A DNA stretch of 64,000 nucleotides from Circinella umbellata (Eukaryota > Mucoromycota > Mucoromycetes > Mucorales > Lichtheimiaceae). The stretch lies in contig JAIWNF010000028.1 of NCBI GenBank assembly GCA_025093555.1, forward strand, positions 310,001 through 374,000, in the 5' to 3' direction. Below, piece by piece: positions 51,101 through 63,303 of the stretch (the stretch's first letter is position 1; every line of letters begins with the position of its first letter). The notes beneath the pieces were generated by a model that was given only the letters and a program-made list of their open reading frames with translations, was not told where the DNA came from and searched no databases. Made by a program: the position numbers and the translations under genes.

Positions 51101-52271
51101 TGAAATTGAACGTGACACAATATCTCCAGCAATCAATTCCTCATCGGCTCCAATTTCGGGTAGTGGTAGTAATAATCCTGTTATGGGAGGAGGGGAAGAT
51201 TCGATCCCGACATCAGACGAATTGGGTTATTATGATGAAACATTATGTGAATTCTATCTCGAAAATATGAGATGGTGCAAACAAATGGAAACAATGTTGA
51301 TCGATTTCGTCAATGATTCATCCAAACAAGTACTTCATTGTAAACCTATGAAAAGTAGTTTCCGAAAATTCATTCATCGTTATAGTATTCATTTCAATAT
51401 TGCTACTGAAGCGGTGGATCCGGAACCTTATCGTAATGTTGTATTACGAAAAACATTAGGTCGTACCCGTATACCTTCTCCTTTATTATCTTTGGCTGCA
51501 CATCATCCTTCTATGAATCGACCTCCACCTCCGAATGCCATCAAACAATTCTCCATACCCAAACAACCTGTGAATGCTTTATGTCTTTCAGATCTCGCCT
51601 TTGGTCTGATTCAATCAGAATTGAATATAGAATTAACAAGTGCATTTGGTGAAAATTTGAAATTTACTTTGGAATGGTTAACGGATTCAGATGGCGTTTT
51701 GGTGATTCCAAATTTGGATCAATATCCAATTGAAGAAAAGGAACAAGTTGTTTGGCATTTAAAGAAGAAGGCAAAAGATAGTTTATCGACAAGTGGAAAT
51801 GCAGCTCGTGTCGATTGTTGTTGGGTGGATAAGGAAGGAAGAATTACTTGGACTGAACGAAAACAATTTCTTCTTCAACAAGATGAACAAAGTCAACAAC
51901 AACAGGGACGACAATCAGCATCCAATAATATTTTTGATGCATTATCATCTACTTCTTCAGATGAAGGTTGGATGCGTGTAGCCAAAGAGACAACAACTAC
52001 ACCATCATCAGGAAATGCTTGGGATCAAGAACCTATCATAAAAGAAAAATCAACTATTCCATCATCCTCAGAAGACGCTTGGGATCAAGAACCTCTTGTA
52101 AAACAAAAATCAACATTATCGTCATCATCCCCATTTACAAGTACTACAACTCCATCAACAATCAACACTACTTCTACTATTACTACTACTAATAATAATA
52201 ATAATAATGCTTCTACAAGTCTCATGGGTGAAAATTCTTCCGATGATTGGGAAGATCTTGGAAAAATATAG
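48123..52271 (+). CDS. NF-X1-type zinc finger protein (FAP1/NFX1 family)
   Basis: Five exons (48123-49041, 49123-49312, 49410-49742, 49840-50411, 50506-52271) give 1259 aa. The first ~260 residues are basic and low complexity (poly-Thr, Gln, Asn, Lys/Arg). A RING/PHD-like finger follows at about residues 274-325 (CMVCWDVV ... CDCCWAVFHLSC ... WRCPGC). A series of NF-X1 fingers of the form C-G-x-H-x-C-x3-C-H-x-G-x-C-x-PC extends to about residue 850. An R3H domain lies at ~920-1000 (LENMRWCKQMETMLIDFV ... FRKFIHRYSIHF). The C-terminal tail repeats the phrase AWDQEP and ends SSDDWEDLGKI. This order matches yeast Fap1 and human NFX1. Fap1 binds FKBP12; animal NFX1 is a transcriptional regulator and candidate E3 ligase. 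A nuclear/cytosolic regulatory role is inferred. Confidence 0.93.
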
Positions 52272-53317
52272 ATTGCTTTTCTTTCCATAAATAAAATAAA
52301 AAATAAAAAATAAAAATAACAATAACAATAATAATAATAATAATTTTTTCTTTTGGTTATATAATCGCATTTTTTTCTACTCCGCAGTTTATGCAATTTT
52401 GGAAACGAATACATGTTAGTTACTTGTTGGGAATGAAGGATTATGTTGTTCTCAATATATAAATATATTATTATTACGACGAGGGTATATATACTTGATA
52501 ATTAAAAATTTGATTGAAAAAAAAAAGTAAATATAACATCTAAACATCCCCCCCTAGAAGAAGAGATACATAATATACTATATTCATGTCCACGTAAGGT
52601 AAATGTCTATATTAAAAGTAGAAATTTCCAAGTAATAAAGTTGATTTCGTATATAAATATTTATATTATTAAAGTTTTATAACTGTTGCCAAAGAAACCC
52701 ATTTATCATCAACCCCCCCCCTCTTAATTCGTAATATCATACAGTTAATTATCCGATGCATTTTAGAAAATGATAGAACAAAATACGTATTTAATTATAC
52801 AAAAACGTAAAAAAAAATGATGTGTGATGATATCACAAACTATAAACAAAAAAAAAAATTAAGACAACAAAGATATAATAAAAAACATGCTTTATTTCTG
52901 AAATGTACAAAATGCTATGAAAACTTTTTTTTTAAAGTTAAAAAAAAAGATAATGAAAAAAAAGATAGAGAGAGAGAGAGAGAGTAATAATAAGAATAAG
53001 AATAGGAAACTGAATGAGATAAGATTATATAATGAATAATAAGAATATGGAGAAAGGGGGGGGGATATGTTGTGTATATAAGGAAAAAAAAAAGGTAGAG
53101 AGAGATTTGGCAAAGATAAGGGCGAATTCCAAAAGTGGTAAATGAGTTACTTTTTTGTTATTTGTCAGTATTGACTTGTAAATGGCGGATTTACAAGAAG
53201 AAGAAGAAGCGGGGAGGTAGAAAGGTTATAATGTGTATATATGAATGGATGGAAATGAATAAGAGAGAAAGAGAGACAGGAAAAGATTGGATAAATCATA
53301 TTTTTTTTAAAAATGAT
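52272..53317. other. intergenic between convergent genes
   Basis: 3' regions of the NFX1-like and aldo-keto reductase genes. It holds a C-run (52713-52720), a (GA)n tract (52967-52983) and A/T runs. No gene is supported. Confidence 0.5.
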
Positions 53318-54363
53318 TTATAAGAAAATAGGTAAATCCCAACCTTTAATAATTGGATCATTAAATCGAAGACCCATATCAAGTTGATTAATAGCTTGAA
53401 TATCTTCTTCATCCATCTTCCAATTTAAAGCATCTAAATTGCTTTTCATACGTGCAACACTTGTACTTTTAGGGACAACTCCCACATTACGTTCGAGTGA
53501 CCAACGAAGTGCCACTTGACCAGGTGCACGATTGTATTTGGCAGCGATTTCTTTGATAACTGGGTTGTCAAAGATAGGTTCAACCGATTTAGCATGCTTT
53601 AAACCACCTGCAGCAAAAGAGGCGGGTCCAAAGGAAGAATAGGCTGTGACAGCAATACCTTGTTTTTGAATCCATTTGATATAAGCTTCTTGTTGCATAT
53701 AAGGATGCGCTTCCATTTGTAATAAGGCAGGAGGAATACGACAATAAGATAATAAGTCCATCATTAATTGTGCATTAAAATTGGACATACCAATGTTACG
53801 TACAAGACCTTCATCTACTAAGGATTCCATAGCAGCCCAAGTGACATGCATAGGAGTACGTGCACGAGTCACTTGTGTTTCACCAGGTTGAGTCCAGCCA
53901 GCAGGATATTTGACATCAAAGGGAACGTGTTCAAGAGCAACGGGAACTAATCAATATCAATATATATTATAAGTAATCCTATTGATTATATATAGAGTTA
54001 TACATAGAGAGTTTATCACTTACAATGAACGAGATACATATCAACATAATCTAAGCCCAAATCTTCCAAACTCTTTTTACAAGCCATACGAACATGTTCC
54101 TTGGCATGATTAGTACACCAAAGTTTAGAAATGACAAATATTTCTTTGCGTTCAACTAAACCATCTTTGATAGCCATACGAATACCATCACCGACTTGTT
54201 TTTCATTATAATAATTGGAGCCTCCATCAAATAGACGATATCCAACCTTGATAGCATTATAAATTACTTCAGCAGTTTGTTCAGGATCAATTTTGGCACA
54301 TCCAAATCCAATCAATGGCATACGATCTGAAGAAGGATTGAGAGTAATATATTCAATAGTCAT
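53318..54363 (-). CDS. aldo-keto reductase, xylose/aldose reductase-like
   Basis: Two exons, 54363-54024 and 53946-53318, join in phase 1 to give 322 aa, the normal size for a single-domain (beta/alpha)8 AKR. The catalytic tetrad is visible: Asp46 and Tyr51 (FDGGSNYYNE), Lys80 (VISKLW) and His113 (YLVHFP). The coenzyme motif VPKSTSVARM near residue 270 matches the NAD(P)H-binding loop (IPKS) of aldose/xylose reductases, and QMEAHPY is the conserved strand-6 segment. The extra loop between strands 4 and 5 (FDVKYPAGW) is the form found in fungal D-xylose reductases (AKR2B). Likely reaction: NAD(P)H-dependent reduction of aldoses to polyols in the cytosol. Exact sugar preference is inference. 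Confidence 0.92.
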
Positions 54364-56662
54364 TGTTGTTGTTATTTGTTGTCGTTGTTGTTATAGTAAC
54401 AATAATAAGAAAAGTTAAGATGTAGTAATAAAGAAAAGAAAATACTTGGAATGGAAGTGGAGGGGGGGGTATTTATATATTTTTTTTATTTTTTTAAGTT
54501 TCGGAAGGAAATGATAATTATTGATAGGTAAAATAGTAATAATAATAATAAAAAGTACAGAATTTACTTTTTTAACTTCTTTGACACGGTGTATTTTCGT
54601 CATGGGGGAGTAGAATTATATTTATTTAAAATAACATATCTGGTCAAATCGCCCAGAAAAGCACAATAGAAAAAAAAAATAACCAGGGGATCTGATTTTC
54701 TTTTCCTGGTAGGTCACGCATAAAAAAAATAAGTGTGGATCAAACTTGATAAGAAAACGGAAGGGACAGAAATAATAAAATAATTAGCTGCGGGTGATAT
54801 TTTGTGTGTGAAAAGTACGAGTGAGAGACCCCTCTTTTTTTTTTTTTATTTAGGTGTACACAGAAACTACATCATACATAATAATCATAAAACAGTTAAT
54901 ACACGCACACACACACACACACATGGGGTCCAGTTTATCGATTAAATGGGTTGATGGATGGATATGGGAATTGATTAATATCCTTTTTTTGTGAATTCTA
55001 CAACCCTTCCTTTCACATTCAAGGTTTATTTTCTACAACCCCTCCCCCCCCCTTCCTTGTAGTTATTCCCCCTCCCTCTCTCTTTCTCCATTATTGTACT
55101 ACTTTTCTTTTTGAAGAGTTTCTCATGAATTGAGCTTTTTGGGTTTCTCACGATAGAATCCAATTATACATTACAGAAAATAATACTAATTTTTTACTCA
55201 GGATGGGTAGTTTGCACTACACAATAGAAAAAAAACACTTCTTCTAATCTATTCTTTTTAATCTGAGTTTTTTTTTTTCTGTTGGGCTAAAAAAAAAAAA
55301 AAGTTGCCGAGGTAAATTTTTGTGTGAAAAGAAGTATCATGTTTGCCGGTCAAACCGACATTATACCCGAACGATGACTATGTTGGTCCGGTCCTAAAAA
55401 TGGGAGATCTTCTTTAATATGAATAACTCAAGTCCGGCTCGCTTCCTTTCCCTCCCCCCCCCCAGATATGGGTTTTATTTTTTTTATTTTTTGATAGATC
55501 ATCATCGAATAATGTAAACTCGCGCCGCAAAAAAAAAAAAAAAACAACCATAAGAAACCTCTTCTTTTTTTTTGAATTATAATAACATTAACACCCCCCC
55601 GATCCAAAACTCTTTCCGGATAATAATTGTATGAAAACCCCATCAACCAATTCCCCCCAACACACATACACACACACACAATACAGTCAAAACATAGTAA
55701 TAATATAAACAATGATATGCAACATTATCGATTTGAAAAAGAAAAAAGAGTTATTTCCGATTTGATTATGTTGTTTATCAAGGAGAATTTAGTATGTCAT
55801 AATCAAGATGAAATCACGATAATAATCACATATATACATATATAATAATATATACCAGATATGTAAAATATACGTAATGAGGTAGTTGTCGTCATATCCA
55901 TCAACAAGATAATCACAATCAATATAGTGAGCTTGTGTAAAGATCACATGGATTTTTTTTACAAAATATTTTGATAATAATATATAAATATCGATAACAA
56001 TGACTTTTTATGAACTACTTGGTACTACTTTAAAATATGAGTACCCTATATAAGTTATACACAAATATTGCTTCCCCAGATTTCTAAAAGATTTATCGAT
56101 AAGCATTAAAAACAAAAAAAGCGGACTTTTTTTTTATTGAACCAAAAGAGTTAAACTCCACTTTTTTTTTTAAAAAAAACCAAATTTCTTATTTCTTTTC
56201 TCTTTTTATTTTTTTTGTTTTTGCATTATTGAAAAACGTTCGGGCCCATTTTTTGTGTTACAATAATTTTATAATTAGTATTTTAATAAAAAAAAAGATG
56301 ATTAAAAAACAACTTCAAACTACTTCTTTAGCTTTTAATTTTTTTCTTTAAAAAAAAAATAACAAAAACTTATGGGAGACTAAATAAATTGAAACATTTT
56401 TTTGAATAGACAAAAAAAAAATAGGTCTCACTTTTATTTAGAGTTATTTTTTTTTTTTGAGTGTGAAAATCATATATATTTTTTAACATGGAGCGGAGTG
56501 TTTTTTTAGCGTTGATGTGGATCCTTTTATTATTTTAAGGAGAGGCTGAGTCGACGAAATAGACTCTTTTAGGTCTGTCCCCCCCTCCTAAGAAAGGGTA
56601 CCTAGAACCCAAACATTTACGCTTTAGTCTAATTTTTTTATTTCTCTTTTATTTTATCATTA

Positions 56663-56709
<47 letters not shown>

Positions 56710-56712
56710 GTC
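54364..56712. other. intergenic between divergent genes
   Basis: About 2.3 kb that must include both promoters. It has C-runs (55041-55052, 55454-55463), (CA)n at 54905-54922, T/A runs, and an (ATT)n microsatellite of ~15 units at 56661-56708. The microsatellite ends 5 bp before the Opy2-like start codon and so probably lies in its 5' leader. No gene is supported. Confidence 0.5.
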
Positions 56713-58325
56713 ATGTCAACATCTGATGGTAAAAAAAAAAAAAAAAAAAAAAAAAGGTCACCTGAAAATAACTTTAATTTTTTTTTTCTTTCTTTTATAT
56801 ACATGTAGTAAAAATTGCACGATTACCTACTCGATTACGACCTTCATTACTACCACAACAATTACGACAACGAAAAAACTTGATAAAAAAACGAAATGAA
56901 TGTCAACCTTCCCATTGTAAAGCTCAATGTGTACCTACTTGTTCTTCTTCTCAACGTTGTATATTGGACGTGATGAAAAAATGTGGTGAATGTCCAGTTT
57001 CTCAATGTGTCAGTTTAGCTTCATTGGGTATTTCAGCTACTACGACGACTACGCATGGAGATATGAATAATGGCAGTATTAATAAGAATGCCAATGACAC
57101 AACAACTTTTGTTTCTTCAACAAATACGAGTAATAAAGATAAAACAGGCTTAATTGCTGGTTTAACAACGGGTTTAGTTGTAGGTGCAGCTATTGTTGTA
57201 GCTATTGCTGGTTTGGTTTATTTTAAACGAAAACGACGTACTCAACAACAACAACAAGAAAAAGAAGGTTTTGATAATCAAGAAAGACGATTAGAAGAAC
57301 GTGTTCCTACTATTCAAAATATCAATAAATCACTAGGACCTCCTCCAGCTGCTGCTGTATTACCTGCAACTACTACTTTACCAACAGATACAGCTTTTTG
57401 GCCAAAGGTATTTATTAATATTCATTGGTGGTGATGGGGGGAATAGGATAAATATATTTCTATTTCTATTTCTAATTTTATAATTATTATCATTTAGGAG
57501 GTAGCACCACCTTCCCCTCAATCACCTGTCTTTATGGGTAACACACTTCAAATTCCTCGACTTACTACAACACCTAGCTCACCACCACCTACGAGTTCTA
57601 CTTTTACAACTGCAATGACATCTCCTACTACCATTCGTCAATCACTTAGTTTAATTCCATCTACTGCAACATCTCTTTCTAGAATATCATCTTCATCTTC
57701 AGCCTCTTCTTTTATTCGTCCACCACCTCCAATGATGAGTCGATCTTCTTCTGTCAAATTAACAAAATATGATCATCAACGTTCAGACATAAAATCAACT
57801 CTTTATCGTAATAACTTTAATAATGAAGAAGATGAAGATGAAGAAGATGAAGGTGAAGATCGAGTACAATTAAGAAGGGCTATTTCTGTTAATAAAAAAC
57901 AAGGATTATCAAGATCAGCATCATTAGGATCTCAAACATTACAACAACAAAAAACAAAAGGAGAAGCCATACCTATTGTTTATGCACGACCTACTATGGT
58001 GCGCATCAATACAATCACAAGAAAAGAAAATGGTGTTACTAGAAAAACATCGGTTCGTACAATTATTCCAGATAATCAACAAGGACACGATGAACAAGTA
58101 GAAGCAACAGAACAATTGGATACATTACAACCTTTACAACCCAATGAACGAAGATTAAGAACAGAAAGTTGGAATTCTCAACATAGTATTGCAAATAGTT
58201 CCCATTCATCCATAGGTGATGGTGAAATTACTGTCTTTTGGAATTCACCTCCCATCAATGATACTCACACTACAACTACTACAACTACTACAGGTGCCAA
58301 TGTTACTATAACTTCCAACAAGTAA
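56713..58325 (+). CDS. Opy2-like single-pass membrane anchor protein
   Basis: Three exons (56713-56728, 56809-57407, 57498-58325) give 480 aa, joining in phases 1 and 0. The ectodomain is short and Cys-rich (CQPSHCKAQCVPTC ... CILDVMKKCGECPVSQC), which resembles the Opy2 N-terminal domain. A Thr/Ser/Asn-rich stalk and a membrane helix follow (about residues 151-173, GLIAGLTTGLVVGAAIVVAI), then a basic FKRKRR stop-transfer. The long cytoplasmic tail is Ser/Thr/Pro-rich with acidic and Arg-Ser patches. Yeast Opy2 anchors Ste50 and Ste11 at the plasma membrane for HOG and filamentation signalling, so a MAPK scaffold role is inferred. There is no cleavable signal peptide: the N-terminus is a basic ~40-residue segment, and the helix would act as signal-anchor. 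The 16-nt first exon is the least certain part. Confidence 0.72.
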
Positions 58326-60744
58326 TGGCCCAAACTATAACTATATTTATAATAATAATAATAATTACATTACATTACATATTTTAACCCCCCCCAACAT
58401 CATATTCATTTATTCATCATTATCACACTATCATAATAATTATCATTATCTTTCCTTTCTTGCATATATAAACATTTTAGCTTCATTACTCCTCCCTCAT
58501 TCTCTTATTTGAATTTTTCCATAATAATTTATTCTCTTTCTCTCTTTATGTGTGTCGTCGTTGTAGATAAAGAAACAGTGTCTGGTTTATATCATTTTGT
58601 CAATATATTATATAAATAGTTATTTGTTATTATACATAAAATAAATAAAAAAGGAATATGTATTTCTCCCCTTTACATGTACTATAACGTAACGTAACGT
58701 TATTTCTTTTTCTTTCTTATTATTAATCATACCATAATAAGAAGTAAAGGGGGGAATCTAGAAGTGTGTGTGTGGATGAACCTTACAGGACAACAACTTT
58801 ATTATAATAACAAAAAATTAAAACTGGGTAATTATTATTATATTCGTTAATTTGAACTGATCATTTTCTTAAAAAGAAGATACTAAGTATAACGTATCAA
58901 AATATGAGGTATGTAATATAAAATGTATTGTTTTGCTCATGATAAGTCATTAATCTTTGAATCAAAATCAAAATTCAAAGTTGATTTTAATTAACCATAT
59001 TGGTCTGGGAGACCCTGTATAATTTATAGATATACTTTGTGTAACCAAAGAGTTGTTTTTCCTACCTTCACCCCCCCCCAAATTAAACATGGTGAGGGAG
59101 AACAACAACACACTAACATGAGTCAAAGCAAAAAAAAAAGATTTGTTTTATGCTGTGTACCAGTAATAGAAGACTCTCATCGTTATTATTAAGCCTATTT
59201 AATATAGAATTGTTATTTTTCCAGATTCTAATTATTTCTTTACAGAAAAAATAATAATAACAAATTGTTTCATGACACCATTTTATTTTAACTCAACAAA
59301 ATAAAAAGTTAGTTAACTCATGTGGCGGGTGCTCTGATTTTTGAAAATAAAAAATTGATTATCATAATAAAATAGGTTGATGATACGAATGATAAATACA
59401 ACCAAAAAGAACAACGGAAATACCCTCCTCCCCAAAGTAGAAAAGATAGAAAAGATGAAAAAGAAAAACTCGTGTTAAAAGGTCTATTATCATTATTTGG
59501 TACTTTTTTAAAAATCAAATAATATCCTTTATTAAGAATATCATTTTATATTACGTATCATTGATCAAAATCGATTAACACCCTATTGTCTTATTTTTTT
59601 TTTGTGTATTGAGTATAAAACTATAACTTAACTGATGATAGAATTGATAACATCCTTTTACAGGAAACTTGATTAGAAAAAAAACAATACATCATCATTA
59701 TTATTATTCTTGGTCATATGAACAGACTGGGGAACTTTTGGCTTTTTTTTTTTTTTTTTACAGAAACTCAATTATTCATTTTTGCTTTTCCCCAAAAGAA
59801 TTTAGAAATATTCTCTTCTACTCATCTTTCTATATTGATGATGATCTGTATACTTGTAGAATAATCCAATAAAAGAATAATGATGTGTGATGCTTTCTTT
59901 TTGCGTGTGTGTGCGTGTGTGAATGTTTTTTATATCGTTATCTTTTTTTTTCTTTTACAAGAGAAAGAAAAGAATGTGTATTATTCACAAATAGTAATTT
60001 GACAAACTCTATTTTTGTTAGTTGTTATGGTAACAGACAAGGTTGTACAAAAGGAAGAATCGGAAAAAAAAAAGGGTAAGTTTAGCTGCGCAAAAGCTTC
60101 CAAATGGTTGCCGATTAAACTTTCTGTTTTTTTTTTTTTTTTCCTTTAGAAGACAAAGATCATTTTAAGTTGAGGGTTGTGGTAAGAGTAAAGAGAATTT
60201 TTATATGCATACACGATCAATACTCGGGTATTTTGAAATATACATATCATTATTTTCTTCCGAATAAGATTATATAACTAAAAACTTTGAATCTTCTAAA
60301 TTGATTTTAATAGAATCTGATTTAGTATTTTACTATTATGCACCCCACGTAGATTTCAAACGAATTCTCATAAAAGTTTTTGCATCGCTATGACAATTCA
60401 TCGAACAATATAAGATTATTTTGCGTTGTCTGGGGAATAAATTTGCCCCAATGATTTCGCGTTCCTGTTTTTGCGGCAACATATTTTTTTTTTCACTTTC
60501 TTGATTGTTCATAGCTTTATTTTAATTATTATTTTTAAAATGGCTCAAAATGACATATACTATATTCAGGGTAAATAAAGTGAGCATACAAATTGTTGTG
60601 ATTGAATTACAAGATTACGATGATGTTGGTATGGTGGTGTATAGAAATTATTTAGTGATTACAATAAGAAACTTTTGACACGGTTAAGAATATAGAGAGT
60701 TAGTAAACAACGCCTAAAAAAAAGTAAACAGAAATTATTTGATG
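58326..60744. other. intergenic region
   Basis: About 2.4 kb, AT-rich, with AACGT tandem phrases at 58686-58702, a C-run (58388-58395), a (GT)n-like tract at 59904-59921 and T/A runs. Open stretches are short and low complexity. Nothing else is supported. Confidence 0.5.
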
Positions 60745-61053
60745 TTATAGGTGACTTCTAGTTACTTGACTTTGATTTTTTTCCGGTTGTGGTGGTGCTT
60801 GATGACGAAATGAATTGGAATAGAGATTTGAAGGGATATGATGGCTGTTGAGATTAATGGTCTTTTTTTTTTTTTTTTTTTTGCCTTTGCGGCCAACAGA
60901 GACAATCACATCATCTTCAATGACTTCTAAGTAGCCACGTACTCGGTAAACTGATTCCATAATTGGTACCAGCTGCTGTTGTATCCAACACATAATATCC
61001 ATAAAGATATAGTTATTTGGGATTTTAAATATTAAAGTACAGCGTATCTTCAA
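60745..61053 (-). CDS. hypothetical open segment, unrecognised
   Basis: A 102-codon open segment. Its first half (FMDIMCWIQQQLVPIMESVY, then RVRGYLEVIEDDVIVSVGRK) has ordinary amino acid composition, unlike most AT-driven open stretches here. It then runs through a poly-Lys tract to a Pro/Gln-rich end. It may be a real exon, possibly of the degenerate gene immediately upstream on the same strand, or an independent short gene. No family is recognised and no acceptor is convincingly assigned. Confidence 0.3.
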   Translation of the reverse strand: MKIRCTLIFKIPNNYIFMDIMCWIQQQLVPIMESVYRVRGYLEVIEDDVIVSVGRKGKKKKKKKTINLNSHHIPSNLYSNSFRHQAPPQPEKNQSQVTRSHL

Positions 61054-61298
61054 TTATGCTTTGCTGACAGAAGTCCGTCTTCTATAATGATAACAGATAA
61101 CGGCTGTGTAGATGTATCATATCGTCAACCGTGCAAAGTCTAATCTTAATATCATTTATCTTATATTCATAATTTACACAGTCATGACAAATATAAATCT
61201 CACGTATACCTGTATACACATATTATGATATCCCACCGATAATAAGATTCATACGTACAAATAGAGATAATATTTTATTCTAATAAACTTCAGTTCAA

Positions 61299-62382
61299 TT
61301 ATTGTTCTTTTGGGTCTCGTTGACTTTTCAACGTCACTTTATTTTTATTCAATTTTGATTGATATAACAGCGATTTAACACACACTTTTTCGCCAATTGG
61401 GAATTCTGTCCGGTCAGAATATGTAAGCCGACATGTTGATCCTTTGGGGCTATCCATTATAATGACACTGATATGAAATCCTAGTAAATAGATTTTTTGT
61501 TGATAAGATGTAGATGTATACATCATTACACAAAACGATATCTTACCAGAAATGATATGTGCAGTGGTTCTTCCTTTACAAATGCTTGATGGGAATGCAT
61601 TTGTTAAAGCTACAAAGAATATTCTTTTAACATTTTTGGAGTCTTTAATCCATTTTTGTGGAACTCCTTTGTTCCATTTTCGCCATCATCTGCTAAGCCA
61701 ACTTCAGATAATGCAAGTTCATGGTTGAGATAAACACATGTCATGTCAGGTTGACAGCCTGTGACTTTTCGAGCACCGGATTTCGTAGCAGCTAATGCTT
61801 GGTTTTGATTATGTCTTTTGGATGGTGCCAACGACTTTTTTTTCCCACTATACATAGCAACCATTGTAAGATAGTGTATTGTATAATACATATTTACAAA
61901 TAAGATAGTAATAACTCATGAGCTGTACACGGATATCAGTTGACCAGAAAGATTTAGCGACAAAGAACCAAATGCGATATTCTATGCTGTCTTCAATAAA
62001 ATCATCACTAAGGATGTTGTAATTGTAAAGGCCCAAGTGTGCTTTTAATAGTTTGTCTTGGCCAATATTAGTCTGGCGGCTCTCTTGGATCGAAAGCTTT
62101 TTTATTTTCAACACTGCCTCATTCAATTCCTTGGCCGTTTTCTACATTTTTCTTTTAGAAAAGATTTAAGCTCCACCTCCACTTGTTCGTACGTATATAG
62201 AATCGCAAAGGTTTCACTAATCTTACCATTTTTTTAAACGAGTATAAATATTCATTAAGTTCTGCGGGTAATGGAACGTCAAATTCAACAGCTTTGAAAT
62301 CACAGATTTCTTTCAAATCTTTCTCAGTGAATTTTTGTTTATAAATGGAGTTGTTAGGACTGATAATCATGGAGTGGGCCAC
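61299..62382 (-). pseudogene. degenerate multi-exon gene of unknown function
   Basis: Open blocks with usable splice sites follow one another: 62382-62227 (starts MAHSMIISP, donor GTAAGA), 62141 to about 61925, about 61860-61548 and 61480-61299. The third block carries TGCQPDMTCVYL and VGLADDGENGTKE. The reading frame shifts by one base near 61615, between PKMLK and the continuation FFVALTNAF, where the original frame meets TAG. No donor joins block 2 to block 3 in phase. Block 4 (ISVIIMDSPKGSTCRL...) is reached by a regular intron. From memory, proteins with this SSKR...GRKPD-like core and GTKE motif are multicopy in Mucoromycota; that link is a recollection, not a search. Most likely a pseudogene, with a sequencing indel as the alternative. 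Confidence 0.55.
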
Positions 62383-62599
62383 ATATCAACAAAAAGTCAG
62401 TATCATTAAGCATAAAAAACCTATAGTGTATTGTAAACCTACTGTTCAAAAGTCGTTTTCATGGCAATATCTTGCATAACTACATCAAGGATGGTATTAC
62501 AGGGTAACTTCCAAACGTTACCTGCATTAAAGTTGACAAATAAGAATAGAGAAAAAATATAAGAGAGAAAACATATATTATCCAAGAGGACGAAACACT

Positions 62600-63010
62600 T
62601 ATACCTATAAGAGAAAAACGACGTGTGTTTTCTTTGTTAGACGGAGGAGCTATGTTTTCAGCAATAGATAGAGATTTTTGTGATAAAGAAAATATTAAAC
62701 TGTTACCTGTCCATGGTCATATATATTTGTTTTAGCTAGTTCTGATAAAAAGAGTGAACAAATTGGTATTACAGAGCTATCAGAAGTATGGTATAATGGT
62801 CATTGTGTTAAACATTCATTTGAAGTTATGAATATTACAAGAGATCATGCAATGAGCATTGGAAAGAACTTTTAATAGTTTTTGAATCTGTTATACCGGT
62901 TTAGCTTCAACTTGGAAAGATTCAGAAGATAGATGACGCATAAATCCCAATAATACTCCATATGGTACTGAATTTAAACAAATCACATTTAAGGCATATA
63001 TATTCATTAT
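62600..63010 (+). mobile_element. relic of a Ty3/gypsy-type retrotransposon pol gene (protease and linker)
   Basis: Plus-strand fragments in more than one frame resemble the aspartic protease region of gypsy-type elements. The first has RRVFSLLDGGAMFSAIDRDF, with LLDGGA in place of the usual (I/L)(I/V)D(S/T)GA, then a stop at about 62735. The next, one frame over, contains YNGHCVKHSFEVMNI and ISIGxxF-like SIGKNF. A later piece (LASTWKDSEDR, then NPNNTPYGTE) looks like the linker before reverse transcriptase. Stops and frameshifts break it up, and no RT, integrase or LTR is found in the window. It is an old, inactive fragment. Confidence 0.6.
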
Positions 63011-63303
63011 TAAAAGAACTTCCTTCATTATCATAGTTCATGTAATTACTATAAATCAAAAGATTATATGTATTTATTACTAGTTTAGCGGTGTTTGAAT
63101 TTAGAAAAAAAGATGTTACAAAATAAAAAGCTGGCTATGTAACAGTTGAGCTGCACCATATCTTAATAACACGTAATGTTTGAAATTATTATAATTCCCT
63201 CGACATTTCGAATGAAAAAATCAATATAATTTATAATTTATATTATTATTATTATTATTATTTATTGTTTTGAAAGTATTTGCGTGTGTGTACGGGGGTA
63301 TTT

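Noticed and set aside
61299..62382. Intact protein-coding gene
   Set aside because: One-base frameshift near 61615 with an in-frame TAG, and no phase-compatible donor between the second and third blocks.
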